A stretch of 64,000 nucleotides of DNA from JAEUJM01 sp964635055. Lineage in GTDB: Bacteria; Actinomycetota; Acidimicrobiia; Acidimicrobiales; DATDAH01. The notes below the pieces were generated by a model. The model had not been told where the DNA came from. It was given only the letters and a program-made list of their open reading frames with translations, and did no database searches. The stretch's first letter is position 1. Every line of letters begins with the position of its first letter. A program made the translations under genes and the position numbers. Below are positions 45,722-54,893 of the stretch, in pieces. The DNA lies in assembly GCA_964635055.1 (NCBI GenBank), contig CAZWMT010000032.1, positions 1 through 64,000 on the forward strand, given 5' to 3'.

Positions 45722-45860
45722 CCACCGTCCGACATGGATGCCTACCCGGCCGCTCGGTGATGATCGAGCGCCGTCGGCCTCGCGTGGCTGTGTCGGCTCG
45801 GGGGACCTCATGGCTGTCGCGGGCGTACGCTCGTCGTCGCGCCTGATCCGGGGAGGTGGT

Positions 45861-48245
45861 GTGCGCCGTTGTCATGCGTGGCGAATCTTCGTGGCCACAT
45901 CCTTGGCTGTCGCCGCTGGCGTCGCCCTGCCTGCGACGCCAGCGGGCGCCGCGATCGGTGACATCACCACGTTCACTGACCCAACGGGACTGGTGGACCA
46001 GCCCGGGGACCTCGTGATCGGTCCCGACGGAGCGCTGTGGTTCGTGAGCACGGGCAACGACCGCATCGGTCGCTTCGACCCGGACACCGGGGTCTTCACC
46101 AGCTACGCGTCAGCCCGGCATATCGATGAGCCCACCCACCTCACGGTTGGCACGGACGGCAACATCTGGTTCACGAACCGAGGCGTCGACCGCATCGGTC
46201 GCCTGGATCCGGACACGGGAGCGGTGAGTTCGTTCGCGGATCCCGCTGGTTACCTCCACTGGCCTGGCGGCATCACGGTTGGCCCAGATGGAGATGTCTG
46301 GGTGACCAACCTGAGATGTCTCGAGTCCGTGAGCCCAGATGGAGTCATCACCCCCTACCGGACCGGCCCCTCGGCGGCCTGCTCGGCTGGGGGAGGAGGC
46401 CCGATCGTGACGTCCGGCGACGAGCTCTGGTACGGCGGCGGAAACCGGGACCTCGTGCGGCTCAACCCTGCGACGGGGGCGACGGCCTCGTACCACGCCG
46501 GCGCTGACGACTCGTACGGAACCGGCGGCGTCGAGGACATCACCATTGCCCCTGACGGGACCATCTGGTTCGCTCGTGGCTACGGGAAAGCCTTCTGCGG
46601 CGCCTGGTCGCGCGTATTCACGATCGATAGTGCAAGTGGGCAGATCCACCAGCAAGGTGAGACGGGCTGCCGGGTCGACGTCGGGGGGCTGGTCGTGACG
46701 TCGGACGGCAGTGCGTGGTTCTCGGTTGGGTCCGACTACAACGACGGCATCCGCGTAGGTCGGATCGACCCGTTCGGCGGACTCAGCCTCTATGGCGAGG
46801 CCGTAGTCGAGCAGGTCGGCCTCGGTTCTGGGATCGTGCAGGCCGCGGACGGCGAGCTCTGGTTCACGATCCCCGACTCGGACCAGATCGGACGCGTGGA
46901 TCCCGAGGGCCCGCAGGTGAGAGTCTCGATGACCGGCCCGTCCTACGTGGGCACCGGTGGCGTGATTCCGTATCAAGTGACCGTGCGGAACACGGGCACG
47001 GAGACGCTCACCGGGGTGGCCTTGAGTGCCCAGTCGGTCCCGGACTGCACGCGTCCGCTCGACGACCTCGCCGCTGGCGCCGAGGTCGTCGTCGACTGCA
47101 GCTTCCAGACCGCGGTCGGCCAGAGCGGTTACTGGCTCAACACGGTGTCGGTCGACACCGACCAGACCGACTCCGTGCGCTCCAACCAGGTGCGCACGTA
47201 CGTCGTGGTCGACCCTCGACTCACGATCAGCCAGCGTGCCGACGAACCCGGGGTGCTTGTGGGTGAGCCGATCAACTACCACGTGACGGTCACCAACACC
47301 GGCAACATCGCGCTGACGGGCGTAGTCTTGACCGACGCCCAGGTGGCCGGGTGCGCGGGCGCCGTGGCGGACATCGCCGTCGGCGCCGAGGCCATCGTCG
47401 ACTGCTCTCACGAAACGACCGGCGCTGACGAGGGCACGTTCGTGAATGAGGTGTCGGTCGACACCGACCGCACGGATCCGATCAGCGCCAGCCCGCTCTA
47501 CACCCAGGTGGGGACGCAGCGATCGATGGCCGTCGACAGTTCGGTCGATGAGGACGTCGTGCCCGTGGGAGCGACGATCCATTACCACTTCACTATCGAG
47601 AACATGGGCGACATCCCACTCTCCGGCGTGGCCCTCGACGGAGCTGTCGATGACTGCGATCGTTCAGTCGGGTTCCTCGCAGCAGGAGCCTCGACAGAGG
47701 TGGATTGCGACCACGTCGCGTCCGCTGCCGATATCGGGACCTTCACCAACCCGGCGTCCGCTCAAGCGGACCACCTCGCAGACGTCGATGCGCCCGATCT
47801 GGACGTCACGGTCGCCGAGGCGCGGCCGGACGGCCGCATCCAGATCGGGCCGACCGGCGCGAGCGTCGGAGACGACATCTACAACACCACTGGTAGCGGC
47901 CAGGCAAAGCGGGCGACCGTCGGCCGCGGCGCATCGGTCAAGTACGTCGTCACCGTGGAGAACGACGCTCCGTTCTCAGACGCAGTCGTGGTCCGTGGGC
48001 GCGGGTCGTCGACTGCGTTCAGCGTGAGGTACCTGGTGGGGCGCACCGACGTCACCGGTGACGTCACCGCCGGCACCTATCGGACCGCCACGGTCGCGCC
48101 GGGCGGAACCGTCAGCATCAAGGTCGTTGTGACGCCGACGGTCTCGGCACGAGCGGGCGCTCGCCTCGACGCCAAGCTCACGCTGCGCTCCACCACGCAC
48201 GCCGACCGAGTGGACAAGGTCCGCTTCGTCACCACCCGCGGCTGA
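45861..48245 (+). CDS. Secreted beta-propeller protein with DUF11-like repeats
   Basis: 794 residues from GTG 45861 with a GGGGAGG ribosome-binding site. The signal peptide is RRCHAWRIFVATSLAVAAGV followed by ALPATPAGAA. Residues about 35-350 hold Vgb/SMP-30-like propeller blades with repeated GPDGALWF, GTDGNIWFT, GPDGDVWVT, APDGTIWFA and AADGELWFT motifs. From about 355 to 650 come three DUF11/CARDB-like beta-sandwich repeats (YQVTVRNTGTETLTGVALS, YHVTVTNTGNIALTGVVLT, YHFTIENMGDIPLSGVALD). A last beta domain closes it. No sorting motif or membrane anchor is seen, so it is probably released or loosely bound to the surface. The ligand is unknown. Confidence 0.8.
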   Translation: MRRCHAWRIFVATSLAVAAGVALPATPAGAAIGDITTFTDPTGLVDQPGDLVIGPDGALWFVSTGNDRIGRFDPDTGVFTSYASARHIDEPTHLTVGTDGNIWFTNRGVDRIGRLDPDTGAVSSFADPAGYLHWPGGITVGPDGDVWVTNLRCLESVSPDGVITPYRTGPSAACSAGGGGPIVTSGDELWYGGGNRDLVRLNPATGATASYHAGADDSYGTGGVEDITIAPDGTIWFARGYGKAFCGAWSRVFTIDSASGQIHQQGETGCRVDVGGLVVTSDGSAWFSVGSDYNDGIRVGRIDPFGGLSLYGEAVVEQVGLGSGIVQAADGELWFTIPDSDQIGRVDPEGPQVRVSMTGPSYVGTGGVIPYQVTVRNTGTETLTGVALSAQSVPDCTRPLDDLAAGAEVVVDCSFQTAVGQSGYWLNTVSVDTDQTDSVRSNQVRTYVVVDPRLTISQRADEPGVLVGEPINYHVTVTNTGNIALTGVVLTDAQVAGCAGAVADIAVGAEAIVDCSHETTGADEGTFVNEVSVDTDRTDPISASPLYTQVGTQRSMAVDSSVDEDVVPVGATIHYHFTIENMGDIPLSGVALDGAVDDCDRSVGFLAAGASTEVDCDHVASAADIGTFTNPASAQADHLADVDAPDLDVTVAEARPDGRIQIGPTGASVGDDIYNTTGSGQAKRATVGRGASVKYVVTVENDAPFSDAVVVRGRGSSTAFSVRYLVGRTDVTGDVTAGTYRTATVAPGGTVSIKVVVTPTVSARAGARLDAKLTLRSTTHADRVDKVRFVTTRG

Positions 48246-48458
48246 TCGATTGTCGGAGCGTTCGCCTTGCCGTTGCGCGGTACGGCGGACCGCCGAGTTC
48301 GGGAGAAGGTCCATTCGCCTCTGGCCACCACGACGAGCGAAGGCGCCCGCGAAGTGCCGCGCCGCGCGGTTCCGACCGAGCCTCTTGGCGAAGCCGAGCG
48401 GCCGGCAGCGCTCCGCCAGCGCCGACCTCGGAATGAGCTCGAAGCTCTACCAGTCCTA

Positions 48459-49847
48459 CTAGCCCACCGCCTCCAGGGTGACAGGGCCGTCGACCTGCAG
48501 GCGGAAGCGGCCCCGTCCGGTCTTCTCGATGCGGATGGGGGCGTCGCGCTCGTCGAGGCGGCGCTTCAGCAGGATGAGGCGGCTCTCCAGGTTGTCCCGG
48601 AACTCGGGCAGCTCGAGCGACGGGTCGAGGCGCACCTCTTTGTTGGTGAACTCCTCCCTGCCCTCGCGCTGGTGGTGACCGAGCAGCGCCCACAGGATGC
48701 GGCCGGCCACGCCCTTGATCAGGTACTCGTCGTCGAGGAAGGTGCTGCCGTCCACCGGGAAGAACCGCACCCGTGTGCCCGCCGGGCGGCGCGCGGGCGG
48801 TGTGGCCCGGGGGAGGGCCACGGCGTCGACGGTGTCGGGGCCCTGGGCGCGGGCCACCTCGACCGCGTTGGCCACGAGCGACGCGACGGCGGTGAGCAGG
48901 GCCTCGTCCTCCGGGGTGAAGGCCACGGGCGCGTCGCTCTCGGCCATCAACACGATGACCAGCTGGCCGAGGGCCAGGCCCGGCACCGCGAGGCGGCTGG
49001 TGGCTCCGGGCAGACCGGGCAGCGGCACCTCGTGGCCGGGGCCCACCTCGCCGGTGCCCTCGTACTCGTGGCGGACGATCCGCGAGTAGCGGCGCATGTG
49101 GCGCAGGTTGCCCACCCGCATGGCCTGGCCGCGTGCCGCAGCCATGCCGATCATGCCCTCGCCCACCGGCACCTCCGAGCCGACGCCCTCGGCCGGGTAG
49201 CCGTGGCTGGCGATGGTGAACAGCGTGCGTCCCGTCTCGTCGAGCAGCAGGAGCAGGTTGTGCTCGAAGCCGAGCAGCTCGGCGAGGCCGTCCACGGCCA
49301 CCGACACCAGCGTGTCGAGGTCGCCGCAGCGCGACAGCCGCGCGGTGAGCTCGGCGAGGCCGGTGGCGCCCCCCGGCCCGCCGACGACCGCGACCGTGGC
49401 CGTGGCCGGCCGGGAGAGGATCGACGGCACCAGCTCGACGTCGAGCACGCGGTAGATGTCGGCCGAGCGCAGCTTGAAGACGTCCTGCATGTTGGTCTCG
49501 GCCGCCACCGCGTCGACGTCCTCGCTCAGCAGCCGGAACACCTCACCCCGGCGCTCGGTGCGCTCGTAGACGAGCTCGAGGCGGTACTCGTCGTAGGTGG
49601 TCGGGTCGATCAGGAGCATCGACGCCCGCGGGTTCTCGGCCAGGTTTCGGGCGGTCTTGGAGAAGAACTGGTTCGACAGGGCCAGGTGGTCGTCGTCGAC
49701 CATGCGCACCCGGGACAGGTACGTGACGTTCGGGGTCCCGTCGGCGGCGGCGGTGGCCACCACCGCGGGGATGGCGCCCTCGAAGCACAGGTGCAGGGCC
49801 GACAGCGCGATGGGGGCGCCGGCCCCGCCCTCCTCCGTCGGGCTCAT
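48459..49847 (-). CDS. PPOX-GAF-winged helix fusion protein
   Basis: 462 residues. Residues 15-140 are a split-barrel FMN-binding (pyridoxamine-phosphate-oxidase-like) domain (IPAVVATAAADGTPNVTYLSRVRMVDDDHLALSNQFFSKTARN). Residues about 175-335 are a GAF domain (LVSVAVDGLAELLGFEHNLLLLLDETG, PVGEGMIGMAAARGQAMRV). The C-terminal 80 residues resemble a winged helix (EFTNKEVRLDPSLELPEFRDNLESRLILLKRRL, TGRGRFRLQV). The combination suggests a cytoplasmic redox or ligand sensor with a DNA-binding output. The first 12 residues (MSPTEEGGAGAP) look like a fused module A copy. The gene is coupled through module A to the PPOX gene upstream. Confidence 0.7.
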   Translation of the reverse strand: MSPTEEGGAGAPIALSALHLCFEGAIPAVVATAAADGTPNVTYLSRVRMVDDDHLALSNQFFSKTARNLAENPRASMLLIDPTTYDEYRLELVYERTERRGEVFRLLSEDVDAVAAETNMQDVFKLRSADIYRVLDVELVPSILSRPATATVAVVGGPGGATGLAELTARLSRCGDLDTLVSVAVDGLAELLGFEHNLLLLLDETGRTLFTIASHGYPAEGVGSEVPVGEGMIGMAAARGQAMRVGNLRHMRRYSRIVRHEYEGTGEVGPGHEVPLPGLPGATSRLAVPGLALGQLVIVLMAESDAPVAFTPEDEALLTAVASLVANAVEVARAQGPDTVDAVALPRATPPARRPAGTRVRFFPVDGSTFLDDEYLIKGVAGRILWALLGHHQREGREEFTNKEVRLDPSLELPEFRDNLESRLILLKRRLDERDAPIRIEKTGRGRFRLQVDGPVTLEAVG

Positions 49848-49977
49848 GCTTCGCGCTCCGGGCGACTCCGTCGCCGGGCCGCTCGGGCCCCGCCCTCGTC
49901 CCTCGGGCTCATGCTTCCCGCTCCGGGCGACTCCGTCGCCGGGCCGCTCGGGCCCCGCCCTCGTCCCTCGCGCTCAT
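49844..49977 (-). repeat. Module A repeat: two coupled 22-codon mini-ORFs between PPOX genes
   Basis: On the minus strand 49977-49909 encodes MSARDEGGARAARRRSRPER plus EA. 49912-49844 encodes the same peptide except MSPR at the start. Stops and starts overlap as ATGA at all three junctions: PPOX gene to unit 1, unit 1 to unit 2, unit 2 to the PPOX-GAF gene. The two units are 65-base direct repeats, nearly identical in DNA. GGAGCGGGAAGC before the start gives a good ribosome-binding site. This is the cleanest example of module A in the window. Confidence 0.85.
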
Positions 49978-50462
49978 GGTTGCTCCACCGGCGCACCGGC
50001 GCCGGGGCCCGGGGTCTGGTCGAACGACTCGTCGACGTCGACGGTGCAGGCGACGTACCCGGCCGGTCGCAGTCGCTCGAGCAGGCGGCGGGAGGTGCCG
50101 TCGGTCTGTTCGATGTCGGTGAAGAACTCGGCGAGGTAGCGCTCGGCGCGGGCCTCGTCGTCCGGGCCGGCAGGCTCCCACGCGGTCACGCGGCCCTTGA
50201 GCTGGAACGACCGCAAGGTCACCACGTCGGCGCCGGTGATGGCGATCCGGCCACCGTGGGCGTCGGCGCGGCGGAGGTTGGCGTGGGTGACCGGGTCGTC
50301 CGCGCTCAGCAGCAGGCGGATCGGGCCCCGTGTGCCCGGCCCCAGGGTGAGCCCCCACGCCCGGGCGGCGTGGGGAGCGCCGTCGGGGCCGACGGTGCCG
50401 ATGATCAGGGCGCACCCGCGCTCGGCGAACTGCCGGTCGATGCGATCGTCGAATTCAGCCAC
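49974..50462 (-). CDS. Pyridoxamine 5'-phosphate oxidase-family (split-barrel flavin) protein
   Basis: 162 residues from GTG 50462 (TTG 50471 is an alternative). FDDRIDRQFAERGCALIIGTVGPDGAPHAARAWGLTL and LRRADAHGGRIAITGADVVTLRSFQLKGRV match the PPOX-type FMN-binding split barrel. The rest (AERYLAEFFTDIEQTDG) is helical. Members reduce F420/FMN-linked substrates or sense flavin. It is the first gene of a two-gene unit, coupled through two module A mini-ORFs to the PPOX-GAF gene, and is divergent from the hemerythrin gene. Confidence 0.75.
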   Translation of the reverse strand: MAEFDDRIDRQFAERGCALIIGTVGPDGAPHAARAWGLTLGPGTRGPIRLLLSADDPVTHANLRRADAHGGRIAITGADVVTLRSFQLKGRVTAWEPAGPDDEARAERYLAEFFTDIEQTDGTSRRLLERLRPAGYVACTVDVDESFDQTPGPGAGAPVEQP

Positions 50463-50569
50463 GGGTAGCAATTACTTAGCATCCGCTCACGAACCTTTGA
50501 GCCGCGGCCGTTCCCGGAAGCCCTCACGATGGTCCTCGTCCCCATCACGACGGCCACGGAGGAACGACC

Positions 50570-51283
50570 ATGGCACTGATCACCGACATCACCACCCACC
50601 GCACCGAGGCTCCCGCGCTGGTGGTGCTCGACCTCTACAAGGACATCCACAAGGGCATCCGCGCCGACCTGTTCTCGGTCACCGCCCGGGCCGGCGAGGT
50701 CGACCCGCTCGATCGCCCGGGTCGGGTCGACCTGGCCCGGCGGGTGCGCGCCGGCGTCGACCTGCTGGTCAGCCACGCCCACCACGAGGACACGGTGATC
50801 CAGCCGGTGCTCGAGACGGAGCGCCCCGACCTGGCCGAGCTGATCGCCGCCGATCACCACCGCCTCGAGCCCCGCATGGACGACCTGATCGTGCTGGCCG
50901 GCGCGGTGGCCGAGGCCGGCGATGCCGACGCCCGCCGCTGGGGCCACCACCTCTACCTCGAGCTGGCCGACTTCACGGGCACCTACCTGGCCCACCAGCA
51001 CACCGAGGAGCGGGTGGTGATGCCCGCGCTCGAGGCGGCCCTCGGGGTCGAGGCCGTGGTCGGCCTGCACGAGGCCATCGTGGGCAGCATCCCGCCCGAC
51101 GAGATGGCCTCGTCGCTGGCGGTCATGATGCCGGCCATGAACGTCGACGACCGGGCCGAGCTGCTGGGTGGCATGCGCCAGGGGGCGCCCGGCGACGTGT
51201 TCGCCGGCGTGTGGGCCCTGGTCGGCACCGTCCTCGACCCTGCCGACACCGCGCGGCTGGCGAGCCGCCTCGGCCTCGACTGA
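50570..51283 (+). CDS. Hemerythrin HHE-domain protein
   Basis: 237 residues from ATG 50570 with a GGAGG ribosome-binding site. LYKDIHKGIRADLFSV, DLLVSHAHHEDTVIQPVLE, LIAADHHRLEPRMDDL and YLELADFTGTYLAHQHTEERVVMPALE supply the histidine and carboxylate ligands of a di-iron four-helix bundle. The C-terminal third adds helices with a run of methionines (AVMMPAMNV). Such proteins bind O2 or respond to oxidative or nitrosative stress. A strong terminator follows the gene at once. Confidence 0.85.
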   Translation: MALITDITTHRTEAPALVVLDLYKDIHKGIRADLFSVTARAGEVDPLDRPGRVDLARRVRAGVDLLVSHAHHEDTVIQPVLETERPDLAELIAADHHRLEPRMDDLIVLAGAVAEAGDADARRWGHHLYLELADFTGTYLAHQHTEERVVMPALEAALGVEAVVGLHEAIVGSIPPDEMASSLAVMMPAMNVDDRAELLGGMRQGAPGDVFAGVWALVGTVLDPADTARLASRLGLD

Positions 51284-51301
51284 CCGGCCCCGGGCGCGCC
51301 G

Positions 51302-51341
51302 CCGGCCCCTCTCCGTGTCGTCGGACACGGAGAGGGGCCGG
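51302..51341. terminator. Perfect 18-base-pair bidirectional terminator hairpin
   Basis: CCGGCCCCTCTCCGTGTC (51302-51319) pairs perfectly with 51324-51341 around a GTCG tetraloop. It separates the convergent hemerythrin gene and the ABC permease gene, 18 and 14 bases from their stops. Confidence 0.85.
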
Positions 51342-51355
51342 TCGCGTGTTCCCGG

Positions 51356-53938
51356 TCAGCTGGTGCGCAGCGCCTCCAGCACCGGCACCCGGGCCGCGGT
51401 GCGGGCGGGGAGCAGCGCCGCGGCCACACCGGCGACCGCGGCGAGGGCCACGATGGCCGCGAGCTGGGCGTAGGGGACCGAGAGCACCTCGAACCCCTGC
51501 GAGGCGAGGGTGTCGACGAGGGCCCAGGCGAAGCCGAGCCCGATGACCAGGCCCAGCACCGTGCCCAGCAGGGCGATGATCACCGACTCCCAGCGGACCG
51601 TGGCCCGGACCTGGCCCCGCGCCATGCCCACGGCTCGGAGCAGCCCCAGCTCACGGGTGCGCTCGTACACCGAGAGCCCCAGGGTGTTGGCGATGCCGAA
51701 CAGGGCGATCAGCACGGCCAGCGCCAGCAGGGCGTAGATGAGGTTGAGCATCTGGTTGATGACGCTCGCCCGGCTGTGGGTGAACTCGTCGGTGGTGAGC
51801 AGGTGGGCCGTCGGGTAGTCGGCCAGCGCCGACGACAGCGCCGCCCGGGCCTGGTCCATCGAGACGCCGTCGGCGTTGGTGACGAACAGGAAGCTGTCCA
51901 CCGGCTCCACCCCGTGGGCGTCGAAGGCGGCGATGCTCATCGCATAGCGGCCCATGGGCTCGTAGGTGTCGTAGACGGCGGCGACCCGGAAGGCCTGGGC
52001 CCGAGCGGCCCGGTCAGAGCGGACAGCGGGTTCGCCGGTGTCGGCCAGCTCGATGGTGACGGTGTCGCCCACGCCCACGCCGAGCGCCTCGGCCTGGTCC
52101 GTGTGGACGGCGACGGTGTCGACGCCGAGGTCGGCGACCGAGCCGTCGGTCACGGCCAGATCCGCGACCTGCTCGATCTGCGCAGGATCGAACGCCGAGA
52201 TGGTGGCACCGTGGCCGTCCACCTTGGCCGGCGTGTAGCGCATGGCGGACATGGCGCCCACCTCGGGCAGCGCCGCAACCGCTCGGCCGGCCTCGGGGCT
52301 GAGCCCGCCCTGCCCGAAGGTGGTGTCGATGATCCAGTCGCAGCGGGCGGCCTGGTCGACGCTGTTGGCGATCGAGGCCCGGGCCGAGGCACCGAACACG
52401 GTGATGAACACCACCAGGCCGACGCCGATCATCAGCGCCGAGGCGGTGGCCGACGTGCGCTTGGGGTTCCGGGTCGCGTTCTCCCGGGCCATCGTTCCGG
52501 TCATCCCCCGGAAGCGGGGCAACGGGGCGCCGATGAGACGGCTGACGGGCCGGGCGATGATCGGGCCGAGCACACCGACGCCGAGGAACACGACGGCCGC
52601 ACCCATGCCGACCAAGCCGGCATCGCCGCCGCCGAGCCCCATGGCCAGCAGGGCCATGCCGGCGACGGTCACGACCGCACCGATGACGGCCCGGCGCACC
52701 GAGCGACCGGAGCGGTCGACGGCCACGTCGCGGATGGCGGCGATGGGCGCCACCTTGGCCGCCCGGCGGGCGGGGACGATGGCGGCCACCAGGGTCACGA
52801 CGGTGCCGACGGCCATGCAGATGGCCACCGTGGAGCCGGACACGACCAGCCCGCCGGCCGGCAGGTCGAGGCCGAAGCTGTTCAGCAGGGCCTTGAGGCC
52901 GACCGCGGCGCCGATGCCCAGGAACACGCCGAGCGCGGAGGCCAGGACGCCGGTGACCAGGGCCTCGAGCTTGGTGGCCCGGGCGACCTGGCGGCGGCTG
53001 GCGCCGATGGCCCGCAGCATGGCCGTCTCCTTGGTGCGCTGGGCGACCGTGATGGAGAAGGTGTTCGAGATCACGAACGAGCCGACCAGGAGGGCGGTGA
53101 TGGCGAAGGCCATCAGGAACGTGCTCATGAAGCCGACGGCCTCGCCGTCCTCCGCCTTGGCCGCGGCCACGGCCTCGGTGTGGGTGAGCGCCTCGACGTG
53201 GGGCGTCGAGCGCAGCGCCTGGGTCAGGTTGCGGGTGACCTCGTCGGAGGACACGCCGGGACCGGCCCGTACGGCGATGGCGTCGTAGCGGCCGGGCTCA
53301 CCGATGGTGTCCGACGCGGTCTGCGCCGTGAAGGCGATCACCGGGGAGCCGGCGGCGTTGTCGGCGCCGCCGTAGGTGACCACGCCGGCCAGCGTGTAGG
53401 TGTCGGAGCCCGCGGGGGTGACGACCCGGACGGGTTGGCCGACAGCGAAGTGGCCGGCCCGGGCGGTGGCCCGGTCGATCACGACCTCGTCGGCCGCCGC
53501 CGGCGCGTGGCCGTCGACGAGCTCGGTGGGGTTGAGCTCTGGGTCGTCGCTCCAGGCCATGGCCTTGGGGATGGCGCGGTTCTCGCCGTCGTCGAGCAGG
53601 CGGCCGTCGTGGCCGACGACCTGGGCGATGCCCTCGACCCGGGGCACGGCGGCGGCGACGCCGGGCACGCCCTGGACGGTGGTCAGGACGGACTGGTCGA
53701 CGGTGGCGCGGACGACGGTGCCGTCGTTGCCGGTCACGACCTGGCTCGACCGGACGAGGGCGTCGGTGCCCTCGAGGGCGTTGCCGGAGACGGTCTCGTA
53801 GGCATGGGACAGGGTGGCGGTGAGCACGAGGGTGCCGGCCATGAAGGCCACGCCCAGGGCGACCGCCACGGCGGTGAAGGCGAAGCGGGCACGGTGGGCC
53901 CGGATGTTGGACAGGGTCAGCTTCAGCATCTGGATCAC
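51356..53938 (-). CDS. ABC exporter permease, MacB/FtsX type
   Basis: 860 residues from GTG 53938 (ATG 53929 also possible). An N-terminal helix (FAFTAVAVALGVAFMAGTLVL), a large extracellular MacB-like domain, then three FtsX helices (VGFMSTFLMAFAITALLVGSFVISNTF ... VAQRTKETAMLRAIGASRRQV), a middle pair and a second complete FtsX unit at the C-terminus (LNLIYALLALAVLIALFGIANTLGLSVYERTRELGLLRAVGMARGQVR). This two-FtsX layout is typical of actinobacterial lipoprotein- or peptide-exporting ABC systems. It is coupled by GTGA to its ATPase. The two-component system encoded divergently probably controls it. Confidence 0.88.
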   Translation of the reverse strand: MIQMLKLTLSNIRAHRARFAFTAVAVALGVAFMAGTLVLTATLSHAYETVSGNALEGTDALVRSSQVVTGNDGTVVRATVDQSVLTTVQGVPGVAAAVPRVEGIAQVVGHDGRLLDDGENRAIPKAMAWSDDPELNPTELVDGHAPAAADEVVIDRATARAGHFAVGQPVRVVTPAGSDTYTLAGVVTYGGADNAAGSPVIAFTAQTASDTIGEPGRYDAIAVRAGPGVSSDEVTRNLTQALRSTPHVEALTHTEAVAAAKAEDGEAVGFMSTFLMAFAITALLVGSFVISNTFSITVAQRTKETAMLRAIGASRRQVARATKLEALVTGVLASALGVFLGIGAAVGLKALLNSFGLDLPAGGLVVSGSTVAICMAVGTVVTLVAAIVPARRAAKVAPIAAIRDVAVDRSGRSVRRAVIGAVVTVAGMALLAMGLGGGDAGLVGMGAAVVFLGVGVLGPIIARPVSRLIGAPLPRFRGMTGTMARENATRNPKRTSATASALMIGVGLVVFITVFGASARASIANSVDQAARCDWIIDTTFGQGGLSPEAGRAVAALPEVGAMSAMRYTPAKVDGHGATISAFDPAQIEQVADLAVTDGSVADLGVDTVAVHTDQAEALGVGVGDTVTIELADTGEPAVRSDRAARAQAFRVAAVYDTYEPMGRYAMSIAAFDAHGVEPVDSFLFVTNADGVSMDQARAALSSALADYPTAHLLTTDEFTHSRASVINQMLNLIYALLALAVLIALFGIANTLGLSVYERTRELGLLRAVGMARGQVRATVRWESVIIALLGTVLGLVIGLGFAWALVDTLASQGFEVLSVPYAQLAAIVALAAVAGVAAALLPARTAARVPVLEALRTS

Positions 53939-54720
53939 GCTCCGAAGTGCCGCATGCGGTCGAAGACCGAGTCGGCGGTGGGGTCGGGCAGGTCGTCGAC
54001 GATCCGGCCGTCCGCGAGGAACACGGCCCGATCGGCGTAGGAGGCGGCCACCGGGTCGTGGGTGACCATCACGATGGTCTGGCCGAACTCGCGCACGGCC
54101 TGACGCATGAAGGAGAGGATCTCGGCGCCGGTGCGGGAGTCGAGGTTCCCGGTGGGCTCGTCGGCGAAGATGACCTCGGGACGCCCGGCGAGGGCGCGGG
54201 CCACGGCCACCCGCTGCTGCTGGCCACCGGAGAGCTCCGACGGGCGGTGCTCGAGGCGGTGGCGCAGGCCCACGGTGTCGATCACGTGGTCGACCCAGGC
54301 CTGGTCGGGCCGCCGGCCGGCGAGGGCCATCGGCAGGGTGATGTTCTCCGCCGCGGTCAGCGTCGGGACCAGGTTGAAGGCCTGGAACACGAAGCCGATC
54401 CGGTCGCGGCGCAGCTTGGTGAGCTGGCGCTCCTTGAGGCGGCCGAGCTCGGTCGTCCCGACGAACACCGAGCCGGAGGACAGGTCGTCCAGGCCGGCGA
54501 GGCAGTGCATCAGGGTGGACTTGCCCGAGCCCGAGGGGCCCATGATGGCGGTGAAGCGGCCGGCGGCGAAGGCGACGCTGACGCCGTCGAGCGCTCGAAC
54601 CTGGGTCTCGCCCCGCCCGTAGACCTTGGTGGCCTCGAGCGCGGTGGCGGCCGCCGGGGCCCCGGTGGGCGCCCCGGCCGGTGCCTGCCGGCTGGAGGGT
54701 GCTTCGAGGATGGTGGACAT
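53935..54720 (-). CDS. ABC transporter ATP-binding protein (MacB/LolD type)
   Basis: 261 residues from ATG 54720. Walker A MGPSGSGKSTLMHCLAGLD, signature LSGGQQQRVAVARALAGRP, Walker B VIFADEPTGNLD and the switch histidine in VMVTHDP are complete. An alanine/proline-rich leader of about 25 residues precedes the domain. With the downstream permease it forms an exporter or mechanotransmitter. It starts 248 bases from the divergent histidine kinase gene, with a perfect palindrome between. Confidence 0.92.
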   Translation of the reverse strand: MSTILEAPSSRQAPAGAPTGAPAAATALEATKVYGRGETQVRALDGVSVAFAAGRFTAIMGPSGSGKSTLMHCLAGLDDLSSGSVFVGTTELGRLKERQLTKLRRDRIGFVFQAFNLVPTLTAAENITLPMALAGRRPDQAWVDHVIDTVGLRHRLEHRPSELSGGQQQRVAVARALAGRPEVIFADEPTGNLDSRTGAEILSFMRQAVREFGQTIVMVTHDPVAASYADRAVFLADGRIVDDLPDPTADSVFDRMRHFGA

Positions 54721-54893
54721 GGTTGCTCCGTTTCGTCGGGGTTGGTCGGTGTCTCCGGCCACCACCCACGGTGCGCCGCAGCGGCCGCAGGGTCGTCGGC
54801 CCTTGGGTTCGTTGGTGGTCACCCGGAAGTCGGATCCTGCGCGGCCGCGGCACGCTCTGGGGGCCGGGCGCGTACGCCTCCCGCCACGCGCTC

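Noticed and set aside
45722..45846. C-terminal part of the uncorrected PIN-like frame as genuine protein
   Set aside because: After the first frameshift the sequence loses all resemblance to the family, while the expected sequence continues in the other frames.
48246..48458. Small gene between the propeller protein and the PPOX-GAF gene
   Set aside because: The 70-codon plus-strand frame there is Arg/Ser/Ala-rich, lacks a ribosome-binding site and runs into the end of the opposite gene; nothing supports it.
48267..50468. Open frame of 733 codons on the plus strand across the PPOX genes
   Set aside because: Antisense to two recognised split-barrel proteins; composition is typical of a shadow.
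51776..54040. Open frame of 754 codons on the plus strand across the ABC permease gene
   Set aside because: The product is Gly/Asp/His-rich low complexity and antisense to a recognisable FtsX permease; a codon-bias shadow.
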